NCBI GenBank assembly: GCA_916610825.1
Contig: OU744447.1
Span: 13,313,751-13,377,750, forward strand
Origin: Haliclystus octoradiatus
Lineage: Eukaryota; Cnidaria; Staurozoa; Stauromedusae; Haliclystidae
Direction: 5' to 3'
Length of the DNA stretch: 64,000 nt
In this document: piece by piece, positions 50,633 through 61,192 of the stretch
Numbering within the stretch: position 1 is the stretch's first letter
Layout: every line of letters starts with the position of its first letter
Position numbers and translations under genes: made by a program
The notes under the pieces: generated by a model
Database searches by the model: none
What the model was told of the DNA's origin: nothing
The model's input: only the letters and a program-made list of their open reading frames with translations

Positions 50633-50765
50633 GCATAAATAAATAAAAACAAAACAATAAAATAACATTAACAGTGAAAAAAGCAATATCTATAATGGTT
50701 TCTTTATTTACAAAATAATGAAATTTATTTATTCATTTTTTTTTCATTTTACCACAAACTTGGCA

Positions 50766-50940
50766 AGCCATTAGCTTTTTTACCGGGTTGGTTGGTTAAT
50801 TAGTGGATTTTGAATAGTATGTAAGTTTGAATGGCCGAATGCCCTCCCTGACGCCAACCAATAGCACTCCTGCCAGGGATTGAACCCAAGACCCTGCGAT
50901 CCGAGGTCAAACACCCTAACCACTACATTAAGGCCCTACA
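50766..50940 (-). mobile_element. tRNA-derived SINE (family S3)
   Basis: On the minus strand: tgtagtggttagggtgtttg, then gacctcggatcgcagggtct and tgggttcaatccctgg. The A box is near 50911-50925 and the B box near 50876-50886. A ~100-bp non-tRNA body follows, ending in A-rich sequence near 50740-50760. The anticodon arm does not form well. Its head differs from S1 and S2. No target duplication was defined. Confidence 0.7.
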
Positions 50941-51360
50941 TTAACGTTTACAAAACGTACTCTATGGTACTACACATATCCAATTTGGTCATTCTTTGTC
51001 TAATTAGAGTGGTCAATTATCTGATATTTTGGATCTGTTAGAACATGCTGACAGTGTAATGGTTAAGACATGCTCCAAACATTGGTCCTCTTGTATGATA
51101 AATCCATTTGTTAAACTTCATAGATATCCTTGCCTTTACTAAGTTTGAAAAATTATCTAAGAAGTACAGAGAAACAACTGCAGAATGGTTTTATATGCTA
51201 CCATGATAAATACTGGGATGATACATGAGTTCATGAACAGTTCATGAACCGACGCATGATCATGAATGTGATTTGCAGCAGTTCTTTCAAGGCAACACTT
51301 CTCTAATGACTATCCCCCTGCCCTTCTCCAGCAAATTAGTTAGTATAAATTAACAATTTA

Positions 51361-51545
51361 TTTCAGCCTTGGTGATTCTGCTTTTCTTTTGAAAACGTTC
51401 ACGAGAAAACTCTTTGGTAGTGCAAATGTTACAACAAAACAGAGATATTTTTATTATCGATTGAGTCGTACAAGAATCGTTGCGGAAAGTGCTTTAGGCA
51501 ACTGAATAGGAGATGGAGATTTCTTGTGAATAGATCTAAAGGGGA
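51361..51545 (+). pseudogene. PIF/Harbinger transposase C-terminal fragment
   Basis: L-G-D-S-A-F-L-L-K-T-F, then Y-F-Y-Y-R-L-S-R-T-R-I-V-A-E-S-A-L-G in one frame. A one-base shift near 51502 leads to Q-L-N-R-R-W-R-F-L. This matches the end of the Harbinger nuclease domain (DDE_Tnp_4: 'GDsay.l', 'fN..ls..R..vE.afG.lk.Rw.iL'), with the last catalytic E in V-A-E. The frameshift and missing 5' part make it dead. The open frame on the minus strand is a shadow. Confidence 0.7.
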
Positions 51546-52089
51546 AGTGTTTGGGACAAAATAGCCCCACTGGCATTTGTTGTACCCCAAAACGTGTTGA
51601 CCAGTTGTCGCCTGGACTAGACAGATCAGTAGACCCAGCTACTATAAACAGAAGGGATGGTATAAAAGCAGAGGAAATTCTTCTACTCATTACGCACAGG
51701 TCAACTGTAGATTATCGGAGAAAGCGTAGGGAGAGTACAATAACTGTTTAACAACAACTGTTGCATAGCCAGCTCAATTAAATAGATATCAAGCTCTCGT
51801 GCCACTGTTGCAAACTTTACAGCATCTGCCAACAGTACAATCTGTCCAACATCAGTTGCTTAACAACATGCAAAATCCATCTACCATTACTAACTTCAAA
51901 TGAAATCTTCAATTCCTTTTGCATCCCATGAAATTGATCTCCTCCTCAGAATGGAAAATCAGACTCATATCTCATGTCTGGTTGATCTTTTTAAGGCCAA
52001 GGGGTGCCTCAAGTAATCTTGAACAAAGGCAAGGATATAACTGATAGAAGTTCAAATTCAAAGTGTAGCGCTAATAGTGATGAACTATG

Positions 52090-53735
52090 TAGGATACCAG
52101 CCAAAGATCAATTTTAAAGTGCTATTATTTCAATGCTCGCTCTATTGCTAATAAACTCATCAATTTAGAGTTTCTATTAGCAACCAATTTGTCTGATAAT
52201 ATATTTATTTCCAAGGCCTGGTTGACAAAGGAAATTCCTGATTCTATTTTAACTAGTCAAAGTGGTTATTCATGTAACAGTTGTTGATATTCCATGTGAT
52301 TTTTCAAGTTTGAAAAGTATCGTAGTTGATATACCTTTTACAGCAAATTTACAGTATAGAATGGTTTGCTAATATCATCATCCTTCTAAAGCCACTTCAT
52401 CATTTCATACAGAGGAGCTTGGTTCCTTTACAGACTTCCGTACGAAAAAATAAAATATGGATCTGGTCTCCATCAGGTAGTATCCATCGAAACACATTCA
52501 GATCATTTTTGTGATTGATATCCAATATGTTGTATGTACATAATATTGATATTGTTGAAGCTTTTATTCAGACGTGTGATCATAACACTATCAATTTTTA
52601 TAAATATACCATACTCTACTACTCTACTACACCTGGAAAATCTAACTACAGTAAGAAATTAGATTTTAGAAAGCCTAATTACGAAGACATCCCAAAAGTG
52701 ATTGCAAGAAAACAGACTTCTGTGTTACAAAACTTAAATGGTGATGTTGAATCTTTATGGGGATCAATCTGTTCAGTTTTAGATACTTGTATCAATTCAT
52801 TTGTAGGCCTATCATTACCAATCGTAAGCCCTATAAAATTCAATAGCCAAAGAACATTCGTTCACCTGCATTAAGAAACATCAATAAAGAAGTTTGAATT
52901 TAAAGCACACTATCTAAATGTAGCAAAAGCATATGACTCAGCTGTTAAAAGCTACAGCATTAACAAGATAAAAGCATTTTAACTATCTGATTCTTCTATA
53001 AGCTGTTTCTATTCATTTGTTAGCAAGAAAATAAATTCTTAAAGTACTATTTCATCAAATGAAATCTGTCAAATCAATCAGATAAGGAGATCTTGAACTC
53101 ATATACAAGCGGTGCCGTGAAAGTAGCTTATTAGTGAACACATCAAAATCACAAATCATGTTGATTGGCCATCCAAGAATAATCAAAGCATATGACTCAA
53201 CAAGAATTTAAATGAACAATACAGTTCTCGATATGAACGAATCTTGTAGAAATCTAGGGGTGCCGTTTGACTCCGACTTATCCTTCAAAGTAAACGTAGG
53301 CAATATTATACGCACTGCCAGACGCCGTCTATCAAACATCAGTAAAATTGCTAAAGATATACCACCTGACGTATTAAAAGTTGTTGTTGAATCCAAAATA
53401 ATTAATCCTGCTCTTTATGCCCTACCTGTCTGGTCATCCTGCAGTATAACCTTACAGCAAGATCTGCAACGACAAATATTGAACTGGGCTGCGAGAATCC
53501 TATCAGGCAGACGAAAGTTCGACCACATCAGTGATGTGACAAAAGAACTAGAATGGCTACCAATTTCAGATGAGAAAACGCTGCAGTTGTCTGTAACTGC
53601 CCACAAAGCTTGTAAGACGAATTCAAATTCACCATTAAAATCATATTTTAATTACAATTCAACATGTCTTTCACAATTAAAAATCCACGGACCAGTCATA
53701 GTCAAAGGCGCTTTAGTTCAACTGGTTCAATATTA
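52090..53735 (+). pseudogene. LINE A (CR1-like), internally deleted
   Basis: The APE endonuclease start is visible at about 52110-52290: Y-Y-F-N-A-R-S-I-A-N-K-L, S-K-A-W-L, G-Y-S-C-N; the catalytic E of the usual T-E-T-W-L is replaced. A middle part (52515-53050) is broken by stops and includes F-V-S-K-K-I-N-S. The RT core is missing. From 53212 the C-terminus is continuous: C-R-N-L-G-V-P-F-D, A-L-P-V-W-S-S-C, L-Q-R-Q-I-L-N-W-A-A-R-I-L-S-G, K-E-L-E-W-L-P-I. The final open part continues in another frame at 53664-53876, indicating a frameshift. Confidence 0.75.
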
Positions 53736-54129
53736 TTAAATAAATACAATGCAGATCAAGGGCAAACAATAGCACAGTTCAAACAGCGCCTGCGGAATAA
53801 ATTATTAGACATTGCTGATAAGCTGTTTAGAAGTTATGTTAATACTGTTAATAATAATAACAAAAAAATAATTTAAAAAAAAGTAATAAATAAAACAATA
53901 ATAATAAAATATATAAATCTTTTCTACTTTTAGTTAGTAATTATTCAAATATATCTGTTTCCTCTGTCAGACATCAAAAAACGGCAACAGTTATAGCCTT
54001 ACTTTGGTTGTAATATAATACTCTGTATTAGCATATTCTATATCTAGTCAGTAATTATGTAAGCCCGCTTATGTGTCTTAAATACATCTGTCTACATCTA
54101 CCATTTCATCTGTAAAAACGGCAATGGGG

Positions 54130-55420
54130 ATACTATTATTCATACAAATGAGGAAGTAAATTTCTTAAATTTAAATCGGATCTCACTGATCGGAAGCAGT
54201 TTGTGCATATAAATGATTCAAGATCTTCAATTAAAAAACTACACTGTGAAGTACCCCAAGGATCTGTCCTCGGACCAATTCTGTATCTTTTGTACACTTC
54301 CCCTATTGGTGATATCCTACGGAAGCATAACATTCCATTTCATTTGTATGCTGATGACATCCAATTATTTGTTACTTTTAAACCCTCTGTTGATGGTGAA
54401 ATTCAGTCTGCCATTCATCAAATAGAAACTTGTGCTGCTGAAATTGATTCTTGGATGTCTGTTAATAAGTTAAAACTTAACAAAGATAAAACTGAACTTA
54501 TACATCTTACTTCTCGTTTCAGTCACTATCCAACAAAGTTTAATATCAACTTTAATGGTGAATACATAGCTCCTACTTCATCTGCACGTAATATTGGTGT
54601 TATTTTTGATAAAGATTTGTCAATGGTTGAACATATTAATTCAGTTTGCAAGTCATCTTTTTACAATCTACGTCGTATTTCGAAAATTAGAAGGTACCTT
54701 GATATGGGGACAACCAAGATTTTAGTCCATGCATTTATTACATCAAAATTAGACAATTGTAACTCCCTATATTATGGTCTACCAAAATATCTAATAAAGA
54801 AATTACAACGCATTCAAAATGCAGCAGCTAAACTTGTAATGTGCGCTAACAAATATGATCATGTATCACCTCTTTTATATTCACTTCATTGGCTTCCAGT
54901 TGAGCAACGCATCATCTTCAAAGTTTTATTATTGACTTACAAATGTTTACATAATCTTGCTCCGAATTATTTGAAAGAACTTTTAACTCCTTACAAACCT
55001 CAACGCTGTCTTCGATCATCATCAGAAACTTTATTAACTGTAGTTTCAAGCAATTTAAAATCCTATGGAGATAAGGCATTTTCAGTGGCGGCACCTATTT
55101 TGTGGAACAAGTTACCGGAAGTAGTTAGATGGAGTGCATCATTAGATGTGTTCAAAAGTAAATTGAGAACACATTTGTTTTGTATAGCTTTTGGCAGTTA
55201 ATAACTCAACTTTATTTTATTGACACTATATTTTAGGCACATAAATGTGTATTAATCATTAGCGTTTACCTTTACTTTTTAATTTTACTAAAGTTCGAAA
55301 CTAATATGATGTTAATTGTAAATTTTTATTATTTTTTTTTACACTTAGATATTGTAAAGCGCTTAGAGCAAATGATATAGGCGCTATAAAAATTTATTAT
55401 TATTATTATTATTATTAAAA
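54130..55420 (+). pseudogene. LINE B (CR1/L2-like), 3' half with poly-(TTA) tail
   Basis: Near-intact 3' part of ORF2 (54203-55201). It opens within the RT palm: P-Q-G-S-V-L-G-P-I-L, then the catalytic box Y-A-D-D, then N-K-L-K-L-N-K-D-K-T-E. The thumb and end follow: L-D-N-C-N-S-L-Y-Y-G-L-P, I-Q-N-A-A-A-K-L-V, L-H-W-L-P-V, and F-K-S-K-L-R-T-H-L-F. The 3' UTR carries aagcgcttagagcaaatgat then aggcgctataaa and ends in (TTA)n at ~55392-55418, the usual CR1/L2-like terminus. It lacks the endonuclease and RT fingers (5' truncation). It is the least decayed element in the window. Confidence 0.85.
55392..55418 (+). repeat. (TTA)n tail of LINE B
   Basis: About eight tta units directly after the conserved gcgctataaa motif, marking the exact 3' end of the retrotransposon. 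Confidence 0.85.
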
Positions 55421-55440
55421 AATACTTGTCGAGAGTTTTT

Positions 55441-55790
55441 ACGCAAGGCGATTCCAAACGTACCTTACAAAGAAAGATTCCAATAGGTTTCTCACATTTA
55501 TTAACTTTTCTCCTAAGGATGACTACTTAGCGTTAGGAAAACTTCCAAACAAAGCCTCAAGATCGCCGGATTGATATCCTGCTTACTTTCTCAAACCACT
55601 TGCACTTGATATTGTTATTCCTTCTTTAACTTTAGTTTATGAACCGTTATTACCGGTAATGACTGGAAAGATCCCTGAGATATGGAGAACAGCCTTCATT
55701 GCTCCTTTACTATAAAAGGGGAAATCTTCATTGTGTAAAAATAGCTGTCCTATTTCGTTAACATGTGCATTTGCAAAGTTATGGAGGCTG
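55441..55790 (+). pseudogene. LINE C, RT N-terminal (fingers) fragment
   Basis: Read with a few stops it gives Y-F-L-K-P-L-A-L-D-I-V, I-P-E-I-W-R-T-A-F-I-A-P-L, K-G-K-S-S-L-C-K-N and P-I-S-L-T. This matches the LINE RT start ('iP..fK..a......W..a.i.PlfKkG......nYRPISLt'). It directly follows the tail of LINE B and could belong to the LINE A family. The minus-strand frame is a shadow. Confidence 0.65.
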
Positions 55791-55990
55791 TGATTGTAGT
55801 TATCATATAGTATGACGTCATTGTAACACGACAATGACAGGTAAACGTATACAAGAGTATTCTTATTGATACATTATACTGTATATAAAATATCACTCAC
55901 TATCATTGGGTATTGATTTGTCTCATCATACATTGTTGATTATTACATGACGTCATTGATAGGATCTATTCAACTATACTCACAACTATA

Positions 55991-56035
55991 ATATATCTTG
56001 ATAATATATTATATATTATATATATATATAATATA
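55991..56035. repeat. (TA)n-rich tract
   Basis: Alternating tatata/atatat sequence over about 45 bp. It separates LINE C from LINE D. Confidence 0.6.
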
Positions 56036-56199
56036 GTTTGAGCTAGTATGCCAAACAAACGAGGAATTCCTTAAGACTTGGCTCAGAATGATGTCAATGA
56101 AGATATTACAAACAATGAGAGGAATAGTCAATCTGATAGCAGCCTCGATAATAGTATAAAATTATTCCTTCATGGGTAGAGGATATATAATCAAGCAGT

Positions 56200-58980
56200 A
56201 ACATGCGAGCATGTTCTATGTTGCAATCATCCAAAGCCCGAGAAAATCAACTACTGAAACACACCGAGATGTCAGTAAGCCGGCTGAAGCCGGACACTCT
56301 TTCGGTGAACAAACCATGTGGCACATCACGTTATTTAGCACCGACACCACCATCGCAACTGGCAACAACAACCACTTGTCCTGAGTTCCAAACGTGGCAA
56401 GAACAATGGCACAAACAATGGAAAAAAACGTAGTTGTTTAAACGCCGACATGAGAGATATGTTATTGTACTCTCTAGGTGTCCACGACAAATGAGATATT
56501 ACTTCTCAAGAAAAGCATTATCGTTTGAAACAAAATATATTCATTGACAGGGTGGCCTTTCAATTGCAAACAGCAAAATGGCGAACTGATTAATGATTTT
56601 TTAGTTAAAACAAAAACATTGGCGAACAATGCTGACCTCCTGCAAACCTGTAGTGTAGACCAAATTGATACTCATCATCAAGTATCTGAAGCTATATCGC
56701 TCATATGCGGAAGCTTAAAAAAAATGCGGCGAAAATAAACATAACAACCGCAAGTCTTGCCTCGCCTCCAAAACAAGGTGCACTTTCACAGATGGCATAA
56801 CAATGGAAACTGTCGATTTGGAGACAGATGCAAATTCATACATCGACAAACTGAAATTGGAAAACCATTGGAGGGTACCAAATATGAAACAACTAATACA
56901 TCAGCTGGGATGGAAGCCATGTATAAGGAAGCAATTGCACAGAGATGCATACTGGAAAATTGACAAAAAGGATGGGAAGAAATGCAAGAAAAAATAAATC
57001 AAGCACTGCATGAGACAATTATCAAAGCTGTACAACAGCAAATACAGGAGGAGATACAAGGATTCAAGACTGATGTAAGGCAACAGCAAAGGGGGAACAC
57101 CGCCAGTACGTGGCAGCTTATGCAGCAACCTATGTATCCAATATATAGAACAATGCCGCTACAGCAACAATGACAACATGTGAAACAGACAATGGAAAAC
57201 CAAAAGGTGCAAACAGGGAATAAAAACAATCACAAACGGAGGAGAAGGAGAAAAACAATAGAAAAAAACTTAAACTCGTTGAAAATATACTATGTAAATA
57301 TCAGAGGATTGAAATCAAAACATGACAATCTATCTGAAATAATACAAAGCATTGACACAGATATTATCGGTATAATAGAAACAATACTAGTAATACAGAC
57401 AAGATAGAAATGGAAGGATATCACATATAGAGAAATGATAGAAATGATGATGGAGAAGGAGTGTTGATAGCTGTGAAGAAAAAATATGAAAATGTCACAA
57501 TGGAGGTAAACAAAACAGAGAGCAGCATGGAAAGTCTGTGGATTACAGTTGATACCAAGACTAAATATCGAGTAGGAGTTGCATATTTCCCTAAAGATGA
57601 TCAAGAAAAAAAGAAAACACTCAAATCTCAGTATGAAGTTCTAAAAAGAGAAATCAACAAAGGTCAAGATTACGGGCAAAGAATAATTTTAATGGGATAT
57701 TTTAATTGTAGAGTTGGTGAAATAATAACTGGAAACTACAGAGAGATAACCAAGGGTGGACGACTGATAAAAACATTGATGATAGATTGTGAACTTGCGA
57801 TGGTAAACAGCTGGAGTAAATGCAAAGGAGTTTGGACAACAGTAGAAGGAGCTAAGATTAAAAACATTGTTAAACAAGGCACTGTGTATGGCCCTCAGCT
57901 ATGTTGTGTCAGCACTGATCTGATAAATGTTATTGGTAAACCAGCAACTACAATAGTAACACCAAATTTATTATTAAAATCATTGATTTATGTTGATGAC
58001 ATTGCAGCTGCAGGGAACAAATATACCATAGAAACAATAGGAGAAAACCTGGGAATAATGGAAAAGAAAAAAAAGTTTACTTTTAGTATCGATAAAACAA
58101 GCTACATGATAATAAAATCAGGAAGAAAAAAGGCAGAAGAAGTAGTAATTAAGTTGAAAAACGGAAACATCAGTGAAACAAAAGAATATAAATACCTTGG
58201 AAATTGGATGACAAGTAAAGGAACTGCAGACAGTAAAGTAAAGGAAGACAAATTGGCCAAATGGAAAAGAATATTCATGGAATTATTTTAAAGAATTGAA
58301 AAGAATAGGCAAAGAGGAACATCTGGGTAAATACAGCACTAGCGCACAGTTACTCATGTACGAAAAACTGCAGTGCCAACCATTATTTATAATCTAGAGG
58401 TATGGACTATCCTAAGAAAGGTACACATGGAAAAAAGTAGAACAAATACAATCAGTGGCATTGAAAAGAATTTTGCAGTTACCCAAATAGCACGCCTTAC
58501 TGGGACATCTTAAAAGAAACAGGTATTTGGCCGATAACTATGCACATAAACTATCAGCACATCATATTATTACAAAGCAAATTGACATCAGATAGCGAAA
58601 GATTGGATAAGAAAGAATGGAAAGAGATAGTAAAAGGAAAGATTCAAGCAGCAGTACAAAGAACACCTATAGATAAGGAGATTGTAATGAAAAAGTTAAG
58701 ACACCAAAAGCAGCAGAAGTATCAAAGGCAAACGTATTTAAATTCAGTAGTAATAAATGAGGCCAGTGAGTTAATGAGATTGAGACTAGAAATGTATGAC
58801 GTTGCAAGCAATTTTGGGAAAGAGAGACTACGTTGTTGTGGTATAGAACTAGAGAATATAGAACATTTAATAGAATGCCCTGACGTGAAGAACTTAAGTA
58901 AAACTGGCCGGGAAGTAGACACTGATCATCCAACAATCATCCACCATCCAATGATGACAAACAAGTTTGTAAAAATGTAG
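56200..58980 (+). pseudogene. LINE D with CCCH-finger ORF1, internally deleted
   Basis: ORF1 remains in three broken frames (56203-56433, 56544-56738, 56757-56963). The last carries G-N-C-R-F-G-D-R-C-K-F-I-H, a CCCH zinc finger with its first Cys replaced, then coiled-coil-like Q-rich sequence to ~57173. ORF2 starts near 57270: Y-Y-V-N-I-R-G-L-K-S-K-H-D, I-I-G-I-I-E-T. It continues (57461-58291) through L-M-G-Y-F-N-C-R-V-G, where the endonuclease Asp is Tyr. It then jumps in frame to late RT: K-Q-G-T-V-Y-G-P, Y-V-D-D-I, Y-K-Y-L-G. A terminal C-C-G-I-E-L-E-N-I-E-H-L-I-E-C finger is at ~58830-58880. An in-frame deletion removed the end of EN and the RT fingers. Confidence 0.8.
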
Positions 58981-59312
58981 GCCTACATAGAAATGAGGAA
59001 CAAAAACAATTACTGAAAAAGAATAAAACATTTGAAAAAAGATATATGTTTAAAATTGTTCAAATAAAAAAAATATAATAATAAAATAAAGGTACATAGT
59101 TTAAGTAGTAAATAAAATTTAACAATTTATACAAAAAAAAAGTAAATTTAGCCTTGCACTCATTATATTATGATGTGCTTGCCAATCAACAATCCACCAC
59201 AGTACCACTAAACGTGTTTCAATTCAGACAATGCACAAAAATACTAACAATGCTATGAAAGCATACACTATTGTTGCTGATGTCTCATTATTTACATTTA
59301 CTACAAAGATTA

Positions 59313-59415
59313 TGTGTGTGTCAGCGGCTTTCCCCGAACCTCCGGGCTCCCAAGTGGATTAGTTGAGTTTTGCTAAGAAATGGATCTCCACCGGGAAAGC
59401 CGCTGATACACACAT
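59313..59415. mobile_element. hairpin element with ~22-bp arms
   Basis: tgtgtgtcagcggctttcccc and gggaaagccgctgatacaca are inverted copies about 55 bp apart. The interior has a weaker pairing. No coding content or clear target duplication. It may be a short MITE or the terminus of a larger element. Confidence 0.5.
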
Positions 59416-59829
59416 TAGCATCAATGGCAACCTGACACTGGAGCAGATATATCCCTTGCTAATTCGTTTTTCTTGGAGTAACCTCAATGTTCACCATTCT
59501 AATATTGCAATTTTCCATACTCGATTTAAGATTTTCTCAGTCAATAATTAAATAATAAATTGCAAAGATTTTCTTGAAGTATCACTGAATTCCATGACAA
59601 CTCAGCAACTACTTGAGTTTCCGAGCATGTAAAGAGCTTGGACTACTTCCAAACATCAAAGGTCAAAACATAACAGTCCCGCAAATCCGCAATTACAGAA
59701 AGTTACCATGTCAAAAGACTCACACACTTCTCAGTTTATCGAGGCTGGTACTTTTGCCAATCTGCCTTGTCCAACCCTATCTGATCTCTCAGATGCCGAA
59801 AAATTATTGCAGTGATGCGTATTCAAATA

Positions 59830-60050
59830 AAAAATATCTCCTTCAACACAACTTGCTTACAAAAGATCAATATGATATTTTGGAGAAACGCTTGACTTGA
59901 CCTGTATGCAATTACTGTCAACACTACACATACCCAAACAAACAGCAAACAAATATTTATCAACAGTGTATATTTTGATGCTAGTAAGGCTTTTGAAACT
60001 GTGTGACACAGAAAACTAATTACAGTATAAAATGTTCAACAAAATAGATT
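59830..60050 (+). pseudogene. LINE E, RT motif A fragment
   Basis: Shortly after L-L-T-K-D-Q-Y-D and beyond a stop, V-Y-F-D-A-S-K-A-F-E-T-V, stop, H-R-K-L-I-T-V is read at 59968-60027. This is RT motif A of LINEs ('vyfDfsKAFDtV.H..Ll'), with the catalytic Asp kept. Stops and frameshifts show it is dead. Preceding sequence (59613-59830) is open but not recognised. Confidence 0.6.
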
Positions 60051-60054
60051 TAAA

Positions 60055-60110
60055 ATAATCTATAGTGTTGACTATACGCTATACCTCATTCGTTTGGCAG
60101 GGGGATATAT
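60055..60110 (+). repeat. ~60-bp direct repeat, left copy
   Basis: Reads aatctatagtgttgactata then cgctatacctcattcgtttg and gcag. It matches 63028-63085 with about 75-80% identity in the same orientation. The two copies bracket the P-element-like pseudogene. Confidence 0.55.
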
Positions 60111-61192
60111 CAGAGCCTTCTATGTAAAACTATGTAAAAGAGTTGAGCCAAGTCATTAAGAGGCCGCAAAAATGGTCCAACTGAAAGTGAGGCAGGCAAC
60201 GCACAAGGTGCACAAAAACTGTAAAAACCGCACTTTTGCAACAGCTGCCGATCACTCAGTAATCACGCAGAAAAGTCTTACAAGTGAAACTGTTTCTTTT
60301 ACACATATTCTTTTCCAATGTAAGGATTTCTATTTAATTGATTGAATGGAAATTTTTTTTAACTGAACTGGATCCGCTTATATAGCTTTTGAGGAGTTTA
60401 AAACTTGCATTTTCCGGAGAATGTTTCAAGACTTATTGATTCCATTCGAGTTCTACGTTATGGCTTATTTCAAACGTATCTAAAACTATAGACAGCAGCA
60501 GCTCAACAGTATATTATGAAACCTTGAATCAAATTTTATAGTAACTACTCGGAGAAATGAGGAATATTTTATATTTTTACATTATGTTTAACTATACTTG
60601 TGTGAAGGGAAGATAGATTTCAGAGACAAGGAGAACGTTGATTTTCACTGTTCATCAATAGATTAGTAATTTATTTCAACCAAACTGTTTTGACTTCTTT
60701 TAAAATCAACTAGGAGACCAGGAAAGAGCTGGATAAAGAATAGAAAATCGAATCAAAGAGGTATGATTAGATATTCGAAGGCAATTATTTGTTTTAAATT
60801 GTTTTCTATATACAATTCAAGTAATAACAATTAATAATGTTGAAATGAAACAAAATATGTATTTGATTCAAATAAGTCTAATTGATTGATCTAATGAGTC
60901 TATGAATATGTACAGAGAATCAGAGATCATTTTGTATATTCCCTCATTGCCACAGATCGTGAGGCTTCGTAGCTGGTGTCTTCTTCCATGTCTGTTTCAA
61001 TTTCTTTGTAAATGTATTAATTTTCACATGAAAAAATGTTAAATTAAATTAGATAAAATTAAACTAACTAGACTTCTAGGGCGTTGTCTAGTTAGTCCCT
61101 CCCATTGGTCGTTTGCCTGCTATATAGCTGGTGTTGTTGCAGCCTCTAGCATTATTGATGTTTGACGAGGCCATAAGTTTGACGACTATCTG
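60111..61192. other. no gene recognised; 3' flank of P-like element
   Basis: AT-rich. Around 61068-61103 a short hairpin pairs aactaactagac with gtctagttagt, close to the 3' end of the transposase pseudogene. It may be a decayed terminal structure of that element. Confidence 0.35.

Noticed and set aside
53415..53606. minus-strand open frames over the LINE regions (also 57290-57604, 58667-58936)
   Set aside because: They are reverse-strand shadows of the recognised LINE coding sequence.
59313..59415. Helitron or rolling-circle terminus
   Set aside because: A hairpin exists, but no CTRR end or TC start was found at suitable positions, and no Rep/helicase remains.
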